From positions 1 to 64,000 of the forward strand of contig JANXTY010000021.1 in NCBI GenBank assembly GCA_025352145.1: 64,000 nt of DNA, read 5' to 3'. Under the pieces are notes generated by a model. The model saw only the letters and a program-made list of their open reading frames with translations, ran no database searches and was not told where the DNA came from. Shown here piece by piece: positions 1 to 9,052 of this stretch (position 1 is the first letter of the stretch; each line of letters opens with the position of its first letter). This DNA is from Oxalobacteraceae bacterium (GTDB lineage Bacteria > Pseudomonadota > Gammaproteobacteria > Burkholderiales > Burkholderiaceae_D). The translations under genes and the position numbers were made by a program.

Positions 1-1094
1 TGTTACGCACGCCACATCTGCTAGGCTTGCCGGATGAAAAAAGCTAACCTTGATTTATACACCGACTATTTGCTGAGCACCTTTGGATCTGCAACTGCAA
101 CTGGACTATCTGCGATGGTAGAAGGAGAGGTGAGCCACGACAGGATTACGCGGTTTTTATCGGAACAGGATTATACGTCGAAGGACTTATGGCAGCAGGT
201 CAAAACGACGGTGAGAATGATTGAACGCGATGATGGCGTATTGATTTTTGATGACACGATTCAAGAGAAGGCGTGGACAGATGAAAGTGAATTGATGTGC
301 TGGCACTTCGACCATTGCAGCGGTCGCAATGTGAAGGGGATTAACCTTCTCAACGCGCTATAGCACTGTAACGGGACATCAATTCCGGTGGCATTCGAAT
401 TGGTGAAAAAGCCGTTTCAATACTGCGATCTGTTGACCCGGCAGATTAAACGTAAAGGCGATGTGACAAAAAATGAAATGATGCGCCAGATGATCGACAC
501 CTGTATTGGCAACGCGTTGAAATTTCGCTTTGTTTTGATGGATAACTGGTTTTCCTCCGAGGAGAACTTCGATTTTATTGCGGGCAAGGGCAAGCATTTC
601 ATTGCCGCACTCAAGGACAACCGGCTGGTGGCATTATCCGAAGATGACAGAAAGAAGAAGCGTTTTGTGCGAGTAGATGAACTTGATTTTCCAGAGAAAA
701 CCGCAGTGCAAGGCTGGCTCAAGGGATATGCGAAAGCCGTCCTTTTAGTCCGCCAGGTCTTTACAAACAAAGACGACAGCACGGGGATCTTACATCTGGT
801 TTGCAGTGATTTAACTTGCGACTATGACGCCATTACCACGGCCTACAAAAAACGGTGGAAAGTGGAAGTGTTTCACAAGTCGTTGAAATCCAACGCCAAC
901 TTGGCAAAGTCTCCAACCCGAACAGTACGCACCCAAAGTAACCCTATATTTATGTCTATTTGCGCAACCTTCAAGCTCGAATGCCTGAGTATCAAAACCA
1001 AACTCAATCCCTTTGCGCTTTGTCGCAAATTACTCATTAACGCCTCCCGTACCGCCTATGCTGAACTTCAGCAATTTCGAGCGGCTGCGTAACA
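1..1094 (+). mobile_element. Insertion sequence with degenerate transposase
   Basis: The first nine bases TGTTACGCA are matched in inverse by TGCGTAACA at 1086-1094, and the repeat continues imperfectly (GCC after a one-base gap), so these look like terminal inverted repeats around one transposase gene. The transposase stop codon lies inside the right repeat. The left end coincides with the window edge, so a target duplication cannot be checked. The element lies 61 bp upstream of etfB. Confidence 0.75.
34..1092 (+). pseudogene. DDE transposase (IS4/IS701-like) interrupted by an amber stop
   Basis: The frame opens at 34, meets TAG at 361-363 directly after NLLNAL, and continues in the same frame to TAA at 1092, giving about 352 codons. 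From memory of related transposases the interrupted codon is usually a tyrosine in a stretch like NALYHCNGT, so a single point mutation probably created the stop. Recognisable parts are IFDDT near residue 72, the VLMDNWF region after the stop, and the C-terminal YKKRWKVEVFHKSLK region with the Glu expected of a DDE enzyme. The family name rests on recall of similar proteins and was not searched. Activity would need readthrough or supply in trans. Confidence 0.8.
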
Positions 1095-1100
1095 TCAGTT

Positions 1101-1106
1101 TATAAT
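1101..1106 (+). promoter_or_regulatory. Possible -10 box of the etfBA operon beside the IS end
   Basis: TATAAT sits seven bases past the right end of the insertion sequence and about 50 bases before etfB. No convincing -35 hexamer lies 16-18 bases upstream, where the sequence is IS DNA. The insertion may have replaced the native -35 region, or the true promoter may be elsewhere. Confidence 0.35.
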
Positions 1107-1155
1107 TTCGAAAGATTTTTCCCCACCTTCTTTCGTCTATTTTCAAAGGCATCTT

Positions 1156-1905
1156 ATGAAAGTTTTGGTACCCGTTAAACGCGTAGTCGATTACAACGTC
1201 AAAGTACGCGCCAAATCCGATGGCAGCGGCGTCGATATCGCCAACGCGAAAATGTCGATGAATCCCTTTGATGAAATCGCATTAGAAGAAGCCATGCGCC
1301 TGAAAGAGTCGGGTAAGGTCACCGAAGTCATTGCCATTTCCTGCGGGATAACCCAATGTCAGGAGACCTTGCGCACCGCAATGGCCATCGGTGCCGATCG
1401 CGCCATTTTGGTAGAAACAACAGCGGATATCGAACCACTGGCAGTGGCTAAACTACTCAAGGCATTGGCGGATAAGGAACAACCCCAATTGATCATTCTC
1501 GGCAAACAAGCCATCGACGATGATTGTAACCAAACCGGGCAAATGCTGGCTGCCTTGCTCGGTTGGCCTCAAGCCACCTTTGCATCCAAGGTCGTGCTGG
1601 ACGATGGCAAAGTAACTGTGACCCGTGAAGTAGATGGCGGATTAGAAACACTGGCCCTGACGCTGCCCGCTATTATCACCACCGATTTGCGATTAAACGA
1701 GCCGCGTTATGTCACGCTGCCTAACATTATGAAAGCCAAGAAAAAGCAACTCGACACCATCAATCCCGGCACTCTGGGCGTCGATGTCACAGCGCGACTC
1801 AAAACCTTGAAAGTGGTTGAACCACTCAAACGCACGGCCGGCGTCATCGTTCCCGACATTGCTACGCTCGTGTCAAAATTGCGCAACGAAGCGAAAGTTA
1901 TTTAA
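1156..1905 (+). CDS. etfB: Electron transfer flavoprotein subunit beta
   Basis: 249 residues, normal length for EtfB. The N-terminus [18 protein letters not shown] and the central [17 protein letters not shown] segment are characteristic. EtfB binds AMP and pairs with EtfA, which carries FAD, to take electrons from acyl-CoA dehydrogenases and pass them to ETF-ubiquinone oxidoreductase. It is cytoplasmic. The next gene, 60 bp on, is etfA and an acyl-CoA dehydrogenase follows, so the block is a coherent beta-oxidation electron-transfer unit. The upstream flank is insertion-sequence DNA, so expression may be altered. Confidence 0.95.
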   Translation: MKVLVPVKRVVDYNVKVRAKSDGSGVDIANAKMSMNPFDEIALEEAMRLKESGKVTEVIAISCGITQCQETLRTAMAIGADRAILVETTADIEPLAVAKLLKALADKEQPQLIILGKQAIDDDCNQTGQMLAALLGWPQATFASKVVLDDGKVTVTREVDGGLETLALTLPAIITTDLRLNEPRYVTLPNIMKAKKKQLDTINPGTLGVDVTARLKTLKVVEPLKRTAGVIVPDIATLVSKLRNEAKVI

Positions 1906-1965
1906 CCGCCCCACCCTAGGACCACTAAGCCTTTTGTACGTCCTTCGTCAAACCAGGAAAATATC

Positions 1966-2895
1966 ATGACCGCACTCGTCATAGCCGAACACGATAATGC
2001 TTCATTAAAAGGAAGCACCCTTAACACCGTCACTGCTGCGATCCAGTGCAGCAGTGAGATTCATGTTTTCATTGCGGGCCACCACTGCAGCGGCGCAGCC
2101 CAGGCTGCCGCACAAATAGCGGGCGTATCAAAAATATTGGTAGCAGATGCCGCGCAATTTTCTAATGGACTGGCTGAAAATGTGGCGGCGCAAATCTTGA
2201 CACATGCTTCTGCGTACTCGCACATCCTTGCGCCGGCCACCGCTTACGGGAAAAATATCCTGCCGCGCGTTGCAGCTAAACTTGACGTTAGCCAAATTTC
2301 AGAAATTACTAAAGTCGATTCGCCCGATACCTTCGAACGTCCGATCTACGCCGGGAACGCAATCGCGACCGTTCAATCATCGGATAAAACCAAAGTCATT
2401 ACCGTACGCACTACCGGTTTTGATGCCGCTACGACAGGCGGCAACGCCACCATAGAAAACGTGACGGCAATTGCTGATGCCGGGCAATCTGCCTTTGTCT
2501 CCCGCGAAGTCGCCAAATCAGATCGCCCCGAATTGACCGCTGCAAAAATTATCGTGTCCGGTGGACGCGGCATAGGATCGGCCGACAATTTCAAAATTTT
2601 GGAACCATTGGCGGACAAACTCGGCGCGGCAATGGGCGCATCGCGTGCAGCCGTCGATGCAGGTTTCGTACCTAACGACTGGCAAGTGGGCCAGACCGGA
2701 AAAATCGTTGCGCCGCAACTCTATATCGCTATCGGCATTTCGGGCGCGATCCAGCATTTAGCCGGGATGAAAGACTCCAAAACCATCGTCGCCATTAACA
2801 AGGATCCTGAAGCACCGATTTTTTCTGTGGCTGACTATGGCATCGTCGGCGATTTGTTTGAACTCGTGCCACAACTCATCGCTGAGTTAGGTTAA
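1966..2895 (+). CDS. etfA: Electron transfer flavoprotein subunit alpha
   Basis: 309 residues, typical of EtfA. The C-terminal FAD domain shows [13 protein letters not shown] near residue 200, then [20 protein letters not shown] and the KDPEAPIF motif near residue 280. It forms the heterodimer with EtfB and holds the redox FAD. It lies 60 bp after etfB in the same orientation, and the start is preceded by an AGGAAA-type ribosome site. Followed by a 117-bp gap before the acyl-CoA dehydrogenase. Confidence 0.95.
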   Translation: MTALVIAEHDNASLKGSTLNTVTAAIQCSSEIHVFIAGHHCSGAAQAAAQIAGVSKILVADAAQFSNGLAENVAAQILTHASAYSHILAPATAYGKNILPRVAAKLDVSQISEITKVDSPDTFERPIYAGNAIATVQSSDKTKVITVRTTGFDAATTGGNATIENVTAIADAGQSAFVSREVAKSDRPELTAAKIIVSGGRGIGSADNFKILEPLADKLGAAMGASRAAVDAGFVPNDWQVGQTGKIVAPQLYIAIGISGAIQHLAGMKDSKTIVAINKDPEAPIFSVADYGIVGDLFELVPQLIAELG

Positions 2896-3012
2896 CCTGG
2901 CCCAATCTTTGTATAAATTCGGGCTAGCGAATCGATTGGCCGGACGGGTGCAGCAGGCGTAGAAAAATTTTACGCACTATGCCTGTTTTCTTTCACCATT
3001 TTGGAGATTGAG
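2896..3012 (+). promoter_or_regulatory. Spacer between etfA and acyl-CoA dehydrogenase with -10-like box and hairpin
   Basis: TATAAA at 2912-2917, inside CTTTGTATAAATT, resembles a -10 element. The same TGTATA(A/C)ATT string recurs near 31722, 35192 and 47815. Further on, GCGTA and TACGC flank AAAAATTT within CAGG...CCTG arms and could form a hairpin. No good -35 was seen, so a separate promoter for the dehydrogenase is only possible. Confidence 0.3.
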
Positions 3013-4815
3013 ATGTCCTATACCGCCCCGCTCAAAGATATGCTGTTCGTCCTCAACGAACTGGCTGATCTCGCCGCCCTTAGCAGGCTGCCCGGCTGTG
3101 AAGATGCCTCACCAGAAACGGTCGAAGCCATACTCGAAGAAAATGCCAAGTTTTGTAGTGCCGTGATAGCCCCGCTGAACGCCTCGGGAGACAAAGAACC
3201 AAGTACATGGAAAGAGGGCCATGTCACTACATCCAAGGGCTTTAAAGAAGCCTTCAAGGCATTTAGCGATGCGGGCTGGCAAGGTGTGCAGCATACCGTC
3301 GACTTTGGCGGGCAAGGATTGCCCAAATGTGTCGCGACCCCCGCCATCGAGATGCTCAACTCAGCCAGTATCTCCTTCGCCCTGTGCCCGCTACTAACCG
3401 ATAGCGCAATCGAAGCACTCATGACGGCAGGATCAAATGCGCAAAAAAATACCTACCTTGAAAATCTGATTTCCGGCAAGTGGACAGGCACCATGAACTT
3501 AACCGAGCCACAGGCAGGCTCCGATCTGGCTGCCGTGCGCACACGTGCGGTGCCTCAGGATGACGGGACTTACAAACTATTTGGCACCAAAATATTTATT
3601 ACCTATGGCGAGCATGATATGGCTGAAAATATCATCCACCTCGTGCTAGCTCGCACACCCGATGCACCGGAGGGAGTCAAAGGAATTTCCCTGTTTATCG
3701 TACCGAAATTCATGATCAGCACCGATGGCTCAATCGGCGTGCGCAACGATGTTCATTGTGTTTCCATCGAACACAAACTCGGCATCAAAGCTAGTCCTAC
3801 GGCAACGTTGCAATTTGGTGATCACGGCGGTGCCGTCGGCACGTTGGTCGGGACAGAAAATCGCGGCCTGGAAATCATGTTCATCATGATGAATGCAGCA
3901 CGCTTCGGAGTCGCATTACAAGGCATCGGGCTAGCTGAGCGTTCGTATCAACGCGCTGTACGGTTCGCACGGGAGCGTGTGCAATCACGCGACCTTGCCG
4001 GATCGACGGGCCCGGTATCGATCATCCACCACCCGGATGTGCGTCGGATGCTCATGTCGATGCGTGCTCAGACCGAGGCCGCCCGCGCTCTGGCATATGT
4101 GGCAGCAGCAGCAAGTGATATCGCCCATCACCACACCGACGCAGAAACACGCCAGAAAAATCAGGCGCTTTATGAATATCTGGTGCCTGTCATCAAAGGC
4201 TGGTCTACCGAAATGTCGATCGACGTGGCCTCGACCTGCATACAGGTACATGGGGGCATGGGATTTATTGAGGAAACCGGTGTAGCGCAATACTATCGCG
4301 ACGCCAAAATTTTGACGATCTATGAAGGCACGACTGCGATTCAAGCCAACGACCTTATTAGCAGGAAGACGGTCCGCGATGGGGGCGCGGCGATACACGC
4401 CATCCTTGCACAGATCGCTCAAACTCATGGGCAGTTAAGGGCAACCCAAAAGGGCGAACATACCGCCGATTTTGCGGCCCTCGCCAAACAACTGGAACAG
4501 GGTGCAAAGGCGCTGGAAGATGTCGTCAGCTACGTACTCGCCAACATGAAGAGCGATGTTAAAGCCGTATTTGCGGGTAGTGTTTTATATCTGAAACTCG
4601 CGGGCGTCGTGCTAGGGGGTTGGCAAATGGCACGCGCTGCAATTGCGGCCGAAACAAAACTCAAGGCCGGCACAGAAGACAAGGAGTTCTACCGTTCAAA
4701 AATTGCCACTGCCCGTTTTTTTGCCGAACACATTATGTCCCAATCCAGTGGATTTCGCACCGCCATTGTCGAAGGTAGTAGCAGCACGTTGGCACTAAAC
4801 GAAGATCAGTTCTAG
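3013..4815 (+). CDS. Acyl-CoA dehydrogenase with C-terminal extension domain
   Basis: 600 residues from the ATG at 3013, which has TTGGAG six bases upstream; a TTG at 3001 would add four residues but overlaps that site. The central part is a standard acyl-CoA dehydrogenase: MNLTEPQAGSDLAAVRTRA near 160-180 (FAD and substrate binding) and CIQVHGGMGFIEETGVAQYYRD near 415-435, close to the catalytic glutamate region, then ILTIYEGTTAIQ. The last ~130 residues form the extra helical domain of the long-chain subgroup often called AcdA. It oxidises acyl-CoA to enoyl-CoA and passes electrons to the EtfAB encoded upstream. Chain-length preference cannot be read from sequence. Confidence 0.92.
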   Translation: MSYTAPLKDMLFVLNELADLAALSRLPGCEDASPETVEAILEENAKFCSAVIAPLNASGDKEPSTWKEGHVTTSKGFKEAFKAFSDAGWQGVQHTVDFGGQGLPKCVATPAIEMLNSASISFALCPLLTDSAIEALMTAGSNAQKNTYLENLISGKWTGTMNLTEPQAGSDLAAVRTRAVPQDDGTYKLFGTKIFITYGEHDMAENIIHLVLARTPDAPEGVKGISLFIVPKFMISTDGSIGVRNDVHCVSIEHKLGIKASPTATLQFGDHGGAVGTLVGTENRGLEIMFIMMNAARFGVALQGIGLAERSYQRAVRFARERVQSRDLAGSTGPVSIIHHPDVRRMLMSMRAQTEAARALAYVAAAASDIAHHHTDAETRQKNQALYEYLVPVIKGWSTEMSIDVASTCIQVHGGMGFIEETGVAQYYRDAKILTIYEGTTAIQANDLISRKTVRDGGAAIHAILAQIAQTHGQLRATQKGEHTADFAALAKQLEQGAKALEDVVSYVLANMKSDVKAVFAGSVLYLKLAGVVLGGWQMARAAIAAETKLKAGTEDKEFYRSKIATARFFAEHIMSQSSGFRTAIVEGSSSTLALNEDQF

Positions 4816-4879
4816 CGACCTAATTTTAATTTTTAGACGTTCCATCAGAACACGCTGCCCGATACCCTCGACTCCTCGA

Positions 4880-6019
4880 CTACAGGGCCGCGAGATTTCC
4901 CCATATTTGCTTCATGCTGCACAAAACGCGGACATCGTCTTCGTGGAGTACTTCTCGCACCGCAAATAAATTGTTGCTCGTATCACGTTCAACCGGCATC
5001 GTTAAGGGCTGATCATTCGATCCAGCAATGGCATATACAACGGGACAATTCTTCTGGCTCGCTTTGACCACAATCCCGATTTCTTCATTTTCCAATCGCA
5101 CGTAAGTGCCAGGGGGATAGCTGGTGAGAACCCGAATAAAATAGGATGCTAAAAAAGGATCGGCAGCGTTACCCTCCACGAGGAAGATGTCGCGCAATGC
5201 GATATTTGGCCGGATCGATTTTCGATAATTGCGCGAGGACACTTGCGCGCAGTAACGATCGGCAAGTGAAATAAGCTTCGCATTTTGGGGGATCTCATCC
5301 CCGCTTTTTCCAAATGGATAGCCACTGCCATCTTCATTCTCATGATGCGACAAAACGCAAGATAACCATTGTGTATCGGTAATACCGGCATGTTTGAGCG
5401 CATTCGCTCCCTCCTCTGGATGCCGCCGAATGGTGTAAACCTCGTCGTGGGAAAGCGTCGTTCTCTGACTTTGCAATTGTTCGTGATGACGCAGCATACC
5501 GACATTCATGGTCAGTGCCGCTGCAGTAATTAGCAATACCTCCTCGGCAGATTTTTCCATCGCCTGGGCAACTAACAGAGACACTATTGCAGTTTCAACG
5601 CAATGACGCACAGCATAAGCACCGGATATCTGGCTAAGCAACATAGTAGCGATAGCAATCTCAGGCTGTAAATTTACCCCGGCAATCAATTTTTCGGCGA
5701 CACCTAGAATTTCAGCCTGCGCATTGGCTTCCAACTTGAGTCCATGCAGTAAATATTCCAAGCGCTTATTGACTTCATTGAGTACGCGTAAGACGGATCT
5801 ACTTTCTGTTTTATTGACATTATCCGCATCGCTATCCACGGTAGGATCCACCACACCCGTATCGGCAAAGAGACCTATTTCCAGCAGACGATTAAATTGC
5901 ACGGACCTGATAAGAACATGGCCCTTGCGCAGCAAAAGACGGTCGCTGGCGATATATAAATCCCAAGGCAATGGCTCACCAAATGCAATATCTGACAGGG
6001 ATATCTTATGCTGGTTCAT
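4880..6019 (-). CDS. HD-GYP-type signalling protein lacking the HD residues
   Basis: 379 residues. A roughly 100-residue N-terminal region of unknown fold precedes an HD-GYP-like domain (about 110-300). The second half motif is clear, HHENEDGSGYP near residue 225 with RRHPEEGANAL just before it. However, where the canonical HDIGK stands there is TMNVGML near residue 170, so the metal-binding HD pair is absent. HD-GYP proteins hydrolyse cyclic di-GMP with a metal centre; this copy is predicted to have weak or no hydrolysis and may bind nucleotide or a partner. A small C-terminal extension (300-379) resembles the tail seen in bacterial HD-GYP proteins. It is transcribed alone, convergent with the acyl-CoA dehydrogenase. 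Confidence 0.85.
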   Translation of the reverse strand: MNQHKISLSDIAFGEPLPWDLYIASDRLLLRKGHVLIRSVQFNRLLEIGLFADTGVVDPTVDSDADNVNKTESRSVLRVLNEVNKRLEYLLHGLKLEANAQAEILGVAEKLIAGVNLQPEIAIATMLLSQISGAYAVRHCVETAIVSLLVAQAMEKSAEEVLLITAAALTMNVGMLRHHEQLQSQRTTLSHDEVYTIRRHPEEGANALKHAGITDTQWLSCVLSHHENEDGSGYPFGKSGDEIPQNAKLISLADRYCAQVSSRNYRKSIRPNIALRDIFLVEGNAADPFLASYFIRVLTSYPPGTYVRLENEEIGIVVKASQKNCPVVYAIAGSNDQPLTMPVERDTSNNLFAVREVLHEDDVRVLCSMKQIWGNLAAL

Positions 6020-6211
6020 GATTTTTTCTTGCTTGGCTAGTGTGTGATTTCATCAGGTCAAGCGCTGGTGCGCTCTACTAAAACATCGACAACCCACCTC
6101 TTATTGAACATATACGATACGCCCTCACCCGAAAAACAAGATCAGCGCAAAACCATCCTCGACTAAATATCCTTTTAAAACTGCCGCCAACGCAACGACT
6201 TGCCGATAAGC

Positions 6212-6230
6212 AATATACGTTAAGTATATT
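6212..6230. promoter_or_regulatory. Palindrome upstream of the HD-GYP gene
   Basis: AATATAC and GTATATT are perfect 7-base arms around GTTAA. The site lies about 190 bases upstream of the HD-GYP start in an otherwise AT-rich gap. It may be an operator or chance; no regulator family is assigned. Confidence 0.3.
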
Positions 6231-6362
6231 CGAGATTACGCCATATTTGACCGCTTGAAAACAGCAGACTTATACAAAAAATGAAGGCCGTGAAGTTCTA
6301 GTCCGCACTCCCAGAATCTGTCGTATTTCCCCAACGACAGTGCCATCGGACTGGAGGTGCAT

Positions 6363-6503
6363 ATGCCCCCTGTTAACCCTGGCAGCGAGCCAACGAATAC
6401 TTCAACGGGACCACAACCATATGCCGCAGATCAAGATCAAAGCCGATCAGCCAAGACTAAACAAAAGAAGGAAATAATTTTTATCTCCCTCTTGCTTTTT
6501 TAA
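6363..6503 (+). CDS. Possible 46-residue small protein
   Basis: An ATG at 6363 is preceded by GGAGG at 6353-6357 with five-base spacing, the best ribosome site in this 660-bp gap. The product starts MPPVNPGSEPTN, continues with a Gln/Asp/Lys-rich middle, and ends in a hydrophobic run IIFISLLLF. No family is recognised. The stop overlaps the -35/-10 region of the downstream regulator gene. The C-terminal hydrophobic tail would suit a small membrane-associated peptide, but coding status is unproven. Confidence 0.35.
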   Translation: MPPVNPGSEPTNTSTGPQPYAADQDQSRSAKTKQKKEIIFISLLLF

Positions 6504-6530
6504 ATTTTACTGTTATAGTTATGTATAACA
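6492..6530 (+). promoter_or_regulatory. Promoter with overlapping dyad for the gntR-ABC operon
   Basis: TTGCTT (6492-6497) and TATAGT (6514-6519) are separated by 16 bases. A dyad TGTTATA-GTTATG-TATAACA (6511-6530) covers the -10 box, the usual position for a repressor site. GntR-type regulators of the YtrA subgroup commonly repress their own operon with an ABC transporter, so this is the likely operator of the adjacent regulator. The 150-base leader that follows also holds a 19-codon reading frame at 6611-6670. Confidence 0.6.
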
Positions 6531-6682
6531 ATAAATCACATGCGACCCAAAGCGATCAAAGGTCTAACTAGTGTACCTGTCTAAAAATGCCGTAAAAGGC
6601 CGTTAAAAAAATGGAAAGTCTGGGTGCAAAGCAACTTGATGAAATCATTCACGCAATGTGCCATTCATAAAGAGAAGGTTCT

Positions 6683-7054
6683 ATGACAACAACTTGGAAC
6701 GATGATCAACCCATTTATCGCCAACTGCGCGAACGCATAGTGGGCTTGATGTTGACCGGCGTATTTAAAGAAGGCGACCCACTGCCATCGGTGCGGCAAG
6801 TGGCCAGTGATTATCAGATCAATCATTTAACCGTGAGCAAGGCTTACCAGGAGCTTGTGGATATGCAATTAGTGGAAACACGGCGCGGGATGGGCATGTA
6901 CGTTATGCCTGGCGCGCAAGAAAAATTACACGGCATTGAAAAAGAAAAATTTTTAAGCACCGAACTGCCCGCACTAATCACACGCATCAAACATTTAGGA
7001 CTTAGTGTGGATGAACTCTGCACAGCCATTAAAAACACGAAAGAGGATCAATAA
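6683..7054 (+). CDS. GntR-family transcriptional regulator, YtrA-like
   Basis: 123 residues: a GntR winged-helix domain (about 8-75) with YRQLRERIVGLMLTG and LPSVRQVASDYQINHLTVSKAYQELV, followed by only ~45 residues. The short C-terminal part without a FadR, HutC or MocR effector domain is the hallmark of the YtrA subgroup. Its stop abuts the ATG of the ABC ATPase with no gap, so the two are translationally coupled. It probably represses this operon by binding the dyad at 6511-6530. Ribosome site AGAGAAGG lies just upstream. Confidence 0.88.
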   Translation: MTTTWNDDQPIYRQLRERIVGLMLTGVFKEGDPLPSVRQVASDYQINHLTVSKAYQELVDMQLVETRRGMGMYVMPGAQEKLHGIEKEKFLSTELPALITRIKHLGLSVDELCTAIKNTKEDQ

Positions 7055-7909
7055 ATGGAAGCCATCATTCACGCTCAGGGACTTCGTAAATCCTACGGAA
7101 AGAAAATCGCCCTGGATAATATTAATCTGCATATTCCCGCAGGCCGTATCGTCGGATTGATCGGTCCCAACGGCGCAGGAAAAACCACTTTATTAAAAGG
7201 AATTTTGGGCCTAAGCACAGTGGAAGGTGAGTTGCAGGTATTGGGAATGAATCCCTTCAAAGAACGCACCAAGCTGTTAGAAAAAGTGTCATTTATTGCC
7301 GACACCGCCATCATGCCACGCTGGCTAAAAGTGAGTGAGGCGCTCGATTATGTGGCAGGCGTTCACCCCGCTTTCAGCCGGGGAAAAGCACTCGGTTTTT
7401 TAGCCAAAACCACCATCACCTTAAAGCATACCGTCAAAGAATTATCCAAAGGGATGGTCACACAATTGCACCTTGCCCTCATCATGGCGATTGACAGCAA
7501 GTTGCTGGTACTGGATGAACCCACACTAGGTTTGGATATTATTTACCGTAAACAATTTTATGAATCGCTTTTAAACGATTACTACGACGCGCAAAAAACC
7601 ATAGTCATCACTACGCATCAAGTGGAAGAAATCGAAGGTATCCTGACCGATCTCATTTTTATCAATCACGGAAAAATTCTTCTGGAAATACGCATGGACG
7701 ATCTACCGAATCAATTCGCAGAGTTACAAATAGATGCGGATAAAAAGGAGGAGGCACTGACACTCAAGCCTATTCATACCCGCACTCTGCTGGGTGGTTT
7801 CAGCATGACGTTTGAAAATCCAGATTTTGAAAAATTACAGACCCTAGGGCGCGTCTCAACACCCAGCGTGGCCGATTTGTTTGTCGCCAAAATGAAAAAT
7901 GCTCAATAA
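7055..7909 (+). CDS. ABC transporter ATP-binding protein
   Basis: 284 residues. Walker A is GPNGAGKTT near residue 38, the signature is the degenerate ELSKGMVTQLHLAL near 130, and Walker B is LLVLDEPTLGLD near 152, with the switch His in TTHQVEEIEG. The C-terminal ~70 residues are a variable regulatory region. It powers the permease encoded ten bases downstream. YtrA-linked ABC systems often respond to cell-envelope stress or antimicrobial peptides, but the substrate here is unknown. Confidence 0.9.
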   Translation: MEAIIHAQGLRKSYGKKIALDNINLHIPAGRIVGLIGPNGAGKTTLLKGILGLSTVEGELQVLGMNPFKERTKLLEKVSFIADTAIMPRWLKVSEALDYVAGVHPAFSRGKALGFLAKTTITLKHTVKELSKGMVTQLHLALIMAIDSKLLVLDEPTLGLDIIYRKQFYESLLNDYYDAQKTIVITTHQVEEIEGILTDLIFINHGKILLEIRMDDLPNQFAELQIDADKKEEALTLKPIHTRTLLGGFSMTFENPDFEKLQTLGRVSTPSVADLFVAKMKNAQ

Positions 7910-7918
7910 GGAATCGAC

Positions 7919-8899
7919 ATGATAATCATTAAAAAATGTTTTATTCAATTAAAACGTGAGTTATGGGAAAACAAAAAAGGGTTCCTCTGGACTCCTGCAG
8001 TTGTCACACTTTTGTTAACCCTATTTACCTTGTACGGAGTGAGCAATTACCAAACCATGATTCATGTAAAGGGATCACACTGGTCATTTGGCGTTGAGAA
8101 TCACAATTCGAAGGCAGAACGCCTCCCCTCAATTACTGCAACACTTAATCCAATAGATAGAAAGAAAAAAGAAGCAATCGATTTGGCTACAGATCCCCGC
8201 GTAGTAGAGGAAGCGATACCAGCAGGCATAGTGACGTTTTGCGGTATTATTTTTATCCCTTTTTCCATAGTGCTATTTGTCTATGCTCACGACACATTGT
8301 TTGATGATCGAAAAAATCGTGAAATTTTATTTTGGCGATCCATGCCGGTGAGTGAAACCATGAATATTTTGATCAAGCTTTTCATGATCTTGTTTATTGC
8401 GCCGACGATCATGATTTCACTCAGTTTCTTAAGTGGTTTTCTGGTGCTCGTAGTGAGCTTGATAATTTTCTCGGCAACGGGCGCTCTTCCAGTGAGTGAT
8501 GTGGCTCCATTTCTGCCGGTATTCAAAAGTTTATTCTTCCTAGTGGAATTATATGGAATGGCCTTATTTAGTTTGACAATATTACTACCCTTGATTGGCT
8601 GGATATTTTTTTCCTCGGCCCTCGCAAAAAAATCCCCTTTTCTCATTAGTACACTTGTCCCTGTAGCTTTAATTATTATTGATAAAAGATTTCAAAGACA
8701 TGCGGATATTAATTTCCATATTATCGATACGCTTGAAGCATACGAGAAGATGGCTTCCCATTTCCTTAGCTGGTTTTCTCAATACCCTGACCTACCACTT
8801 GATGCGCATGTCGTCACACACTATCTACTAGCACTCCTCATTGGTGGGCTGTTAATAACGGCCACTATCTGGCTGCGCAACCATCGTTATGAAATTTAG
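7919..8899 (+). CDS. ABC transporter permease
   Basis: 326 residues with about six hydrophobic segments: near 25-45, a large soluble loop (45-100), then clusters near 105-125, 150-190, 205-235, 240-255 and 295-315. The arrangement with the first helix, a periplasmic loop and a block of helices fits ABC-2 type permeases. It is the last gene of the gntR operon. Its coding sequence is more AT-rich than its neighbours. The large hairpin at 8915-8980 follows its stop by 15 bases. Confidence 0.82.
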   Translation: MIIIKKCFIQLKRELWENKKGFLWTPAVVTLLLTLFTLYGVSNYQTMIHVKGSHWSFGVENHNSKAERLPSITATLNPIDRKKKEAIDLATDPRVVEEAIPAGIVTFCGIIFIPFSIVLFVYAHDTLFDDRKNREILFWRSMPVSETMNILIKLFMILFIAPTIMISLSFLSGFLVLVVSLIIFSATGALPVSDVAPFLPVFKSLFFLVELYGMALFSLTILLPLIGWIFFSSALAKKSPFLISTLVPVALIIIDKRFQRHADINFHIIDTLEAYEKMASHFLSWFSQYPDLPLDAHVVTHYLLALLIGGLLITATIWLRNHRYEI

Positions 8900-8914
8900 T
8901 TCACGTCCATCTTA

Positions 8915-8980
8915 GACAGATTTGATGTCAGGCATCTTGTAAAAGTTCTCTACTTACAAACGCCGCCTGACACATCTGTC
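8915..8980. repeat. 66-base long-arm hairpin after the ABC permease
   Basis: Three nested arm pairs stack on one axis: GACAGAT (8915-8921) with ATCTGTC (8974-8980), TGTCAGGC (8926-8933) with GCCTGACA (8965-8972), and TTGTAA (8937-8942) with TTACAA (8954-8959). That is 21 paired positions with small interruptions. There is no clean T-run after it. It could be a transcription-ending or mRNA-protecting structure, or a small mobile palindromic repeat. Confidence 0.7.
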
Positions 8981-9052
8981 GACGACCTGCTCAAACCTCC
9001 TATATTTCCCTGCAAAATCAGGGCGGCTAACTCACGTCAATTCACTTCAATC

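Noticed and set aside
2901-2917. A sigma-54-like promoter before the acyl-CoA dehydrogenase (TGGCCCAATCTTTGTA)
   Set aside because: The essential GC at the -12 element is GT, and no activator gene is nearby; an ordinary -10-like box is a simpler reading.
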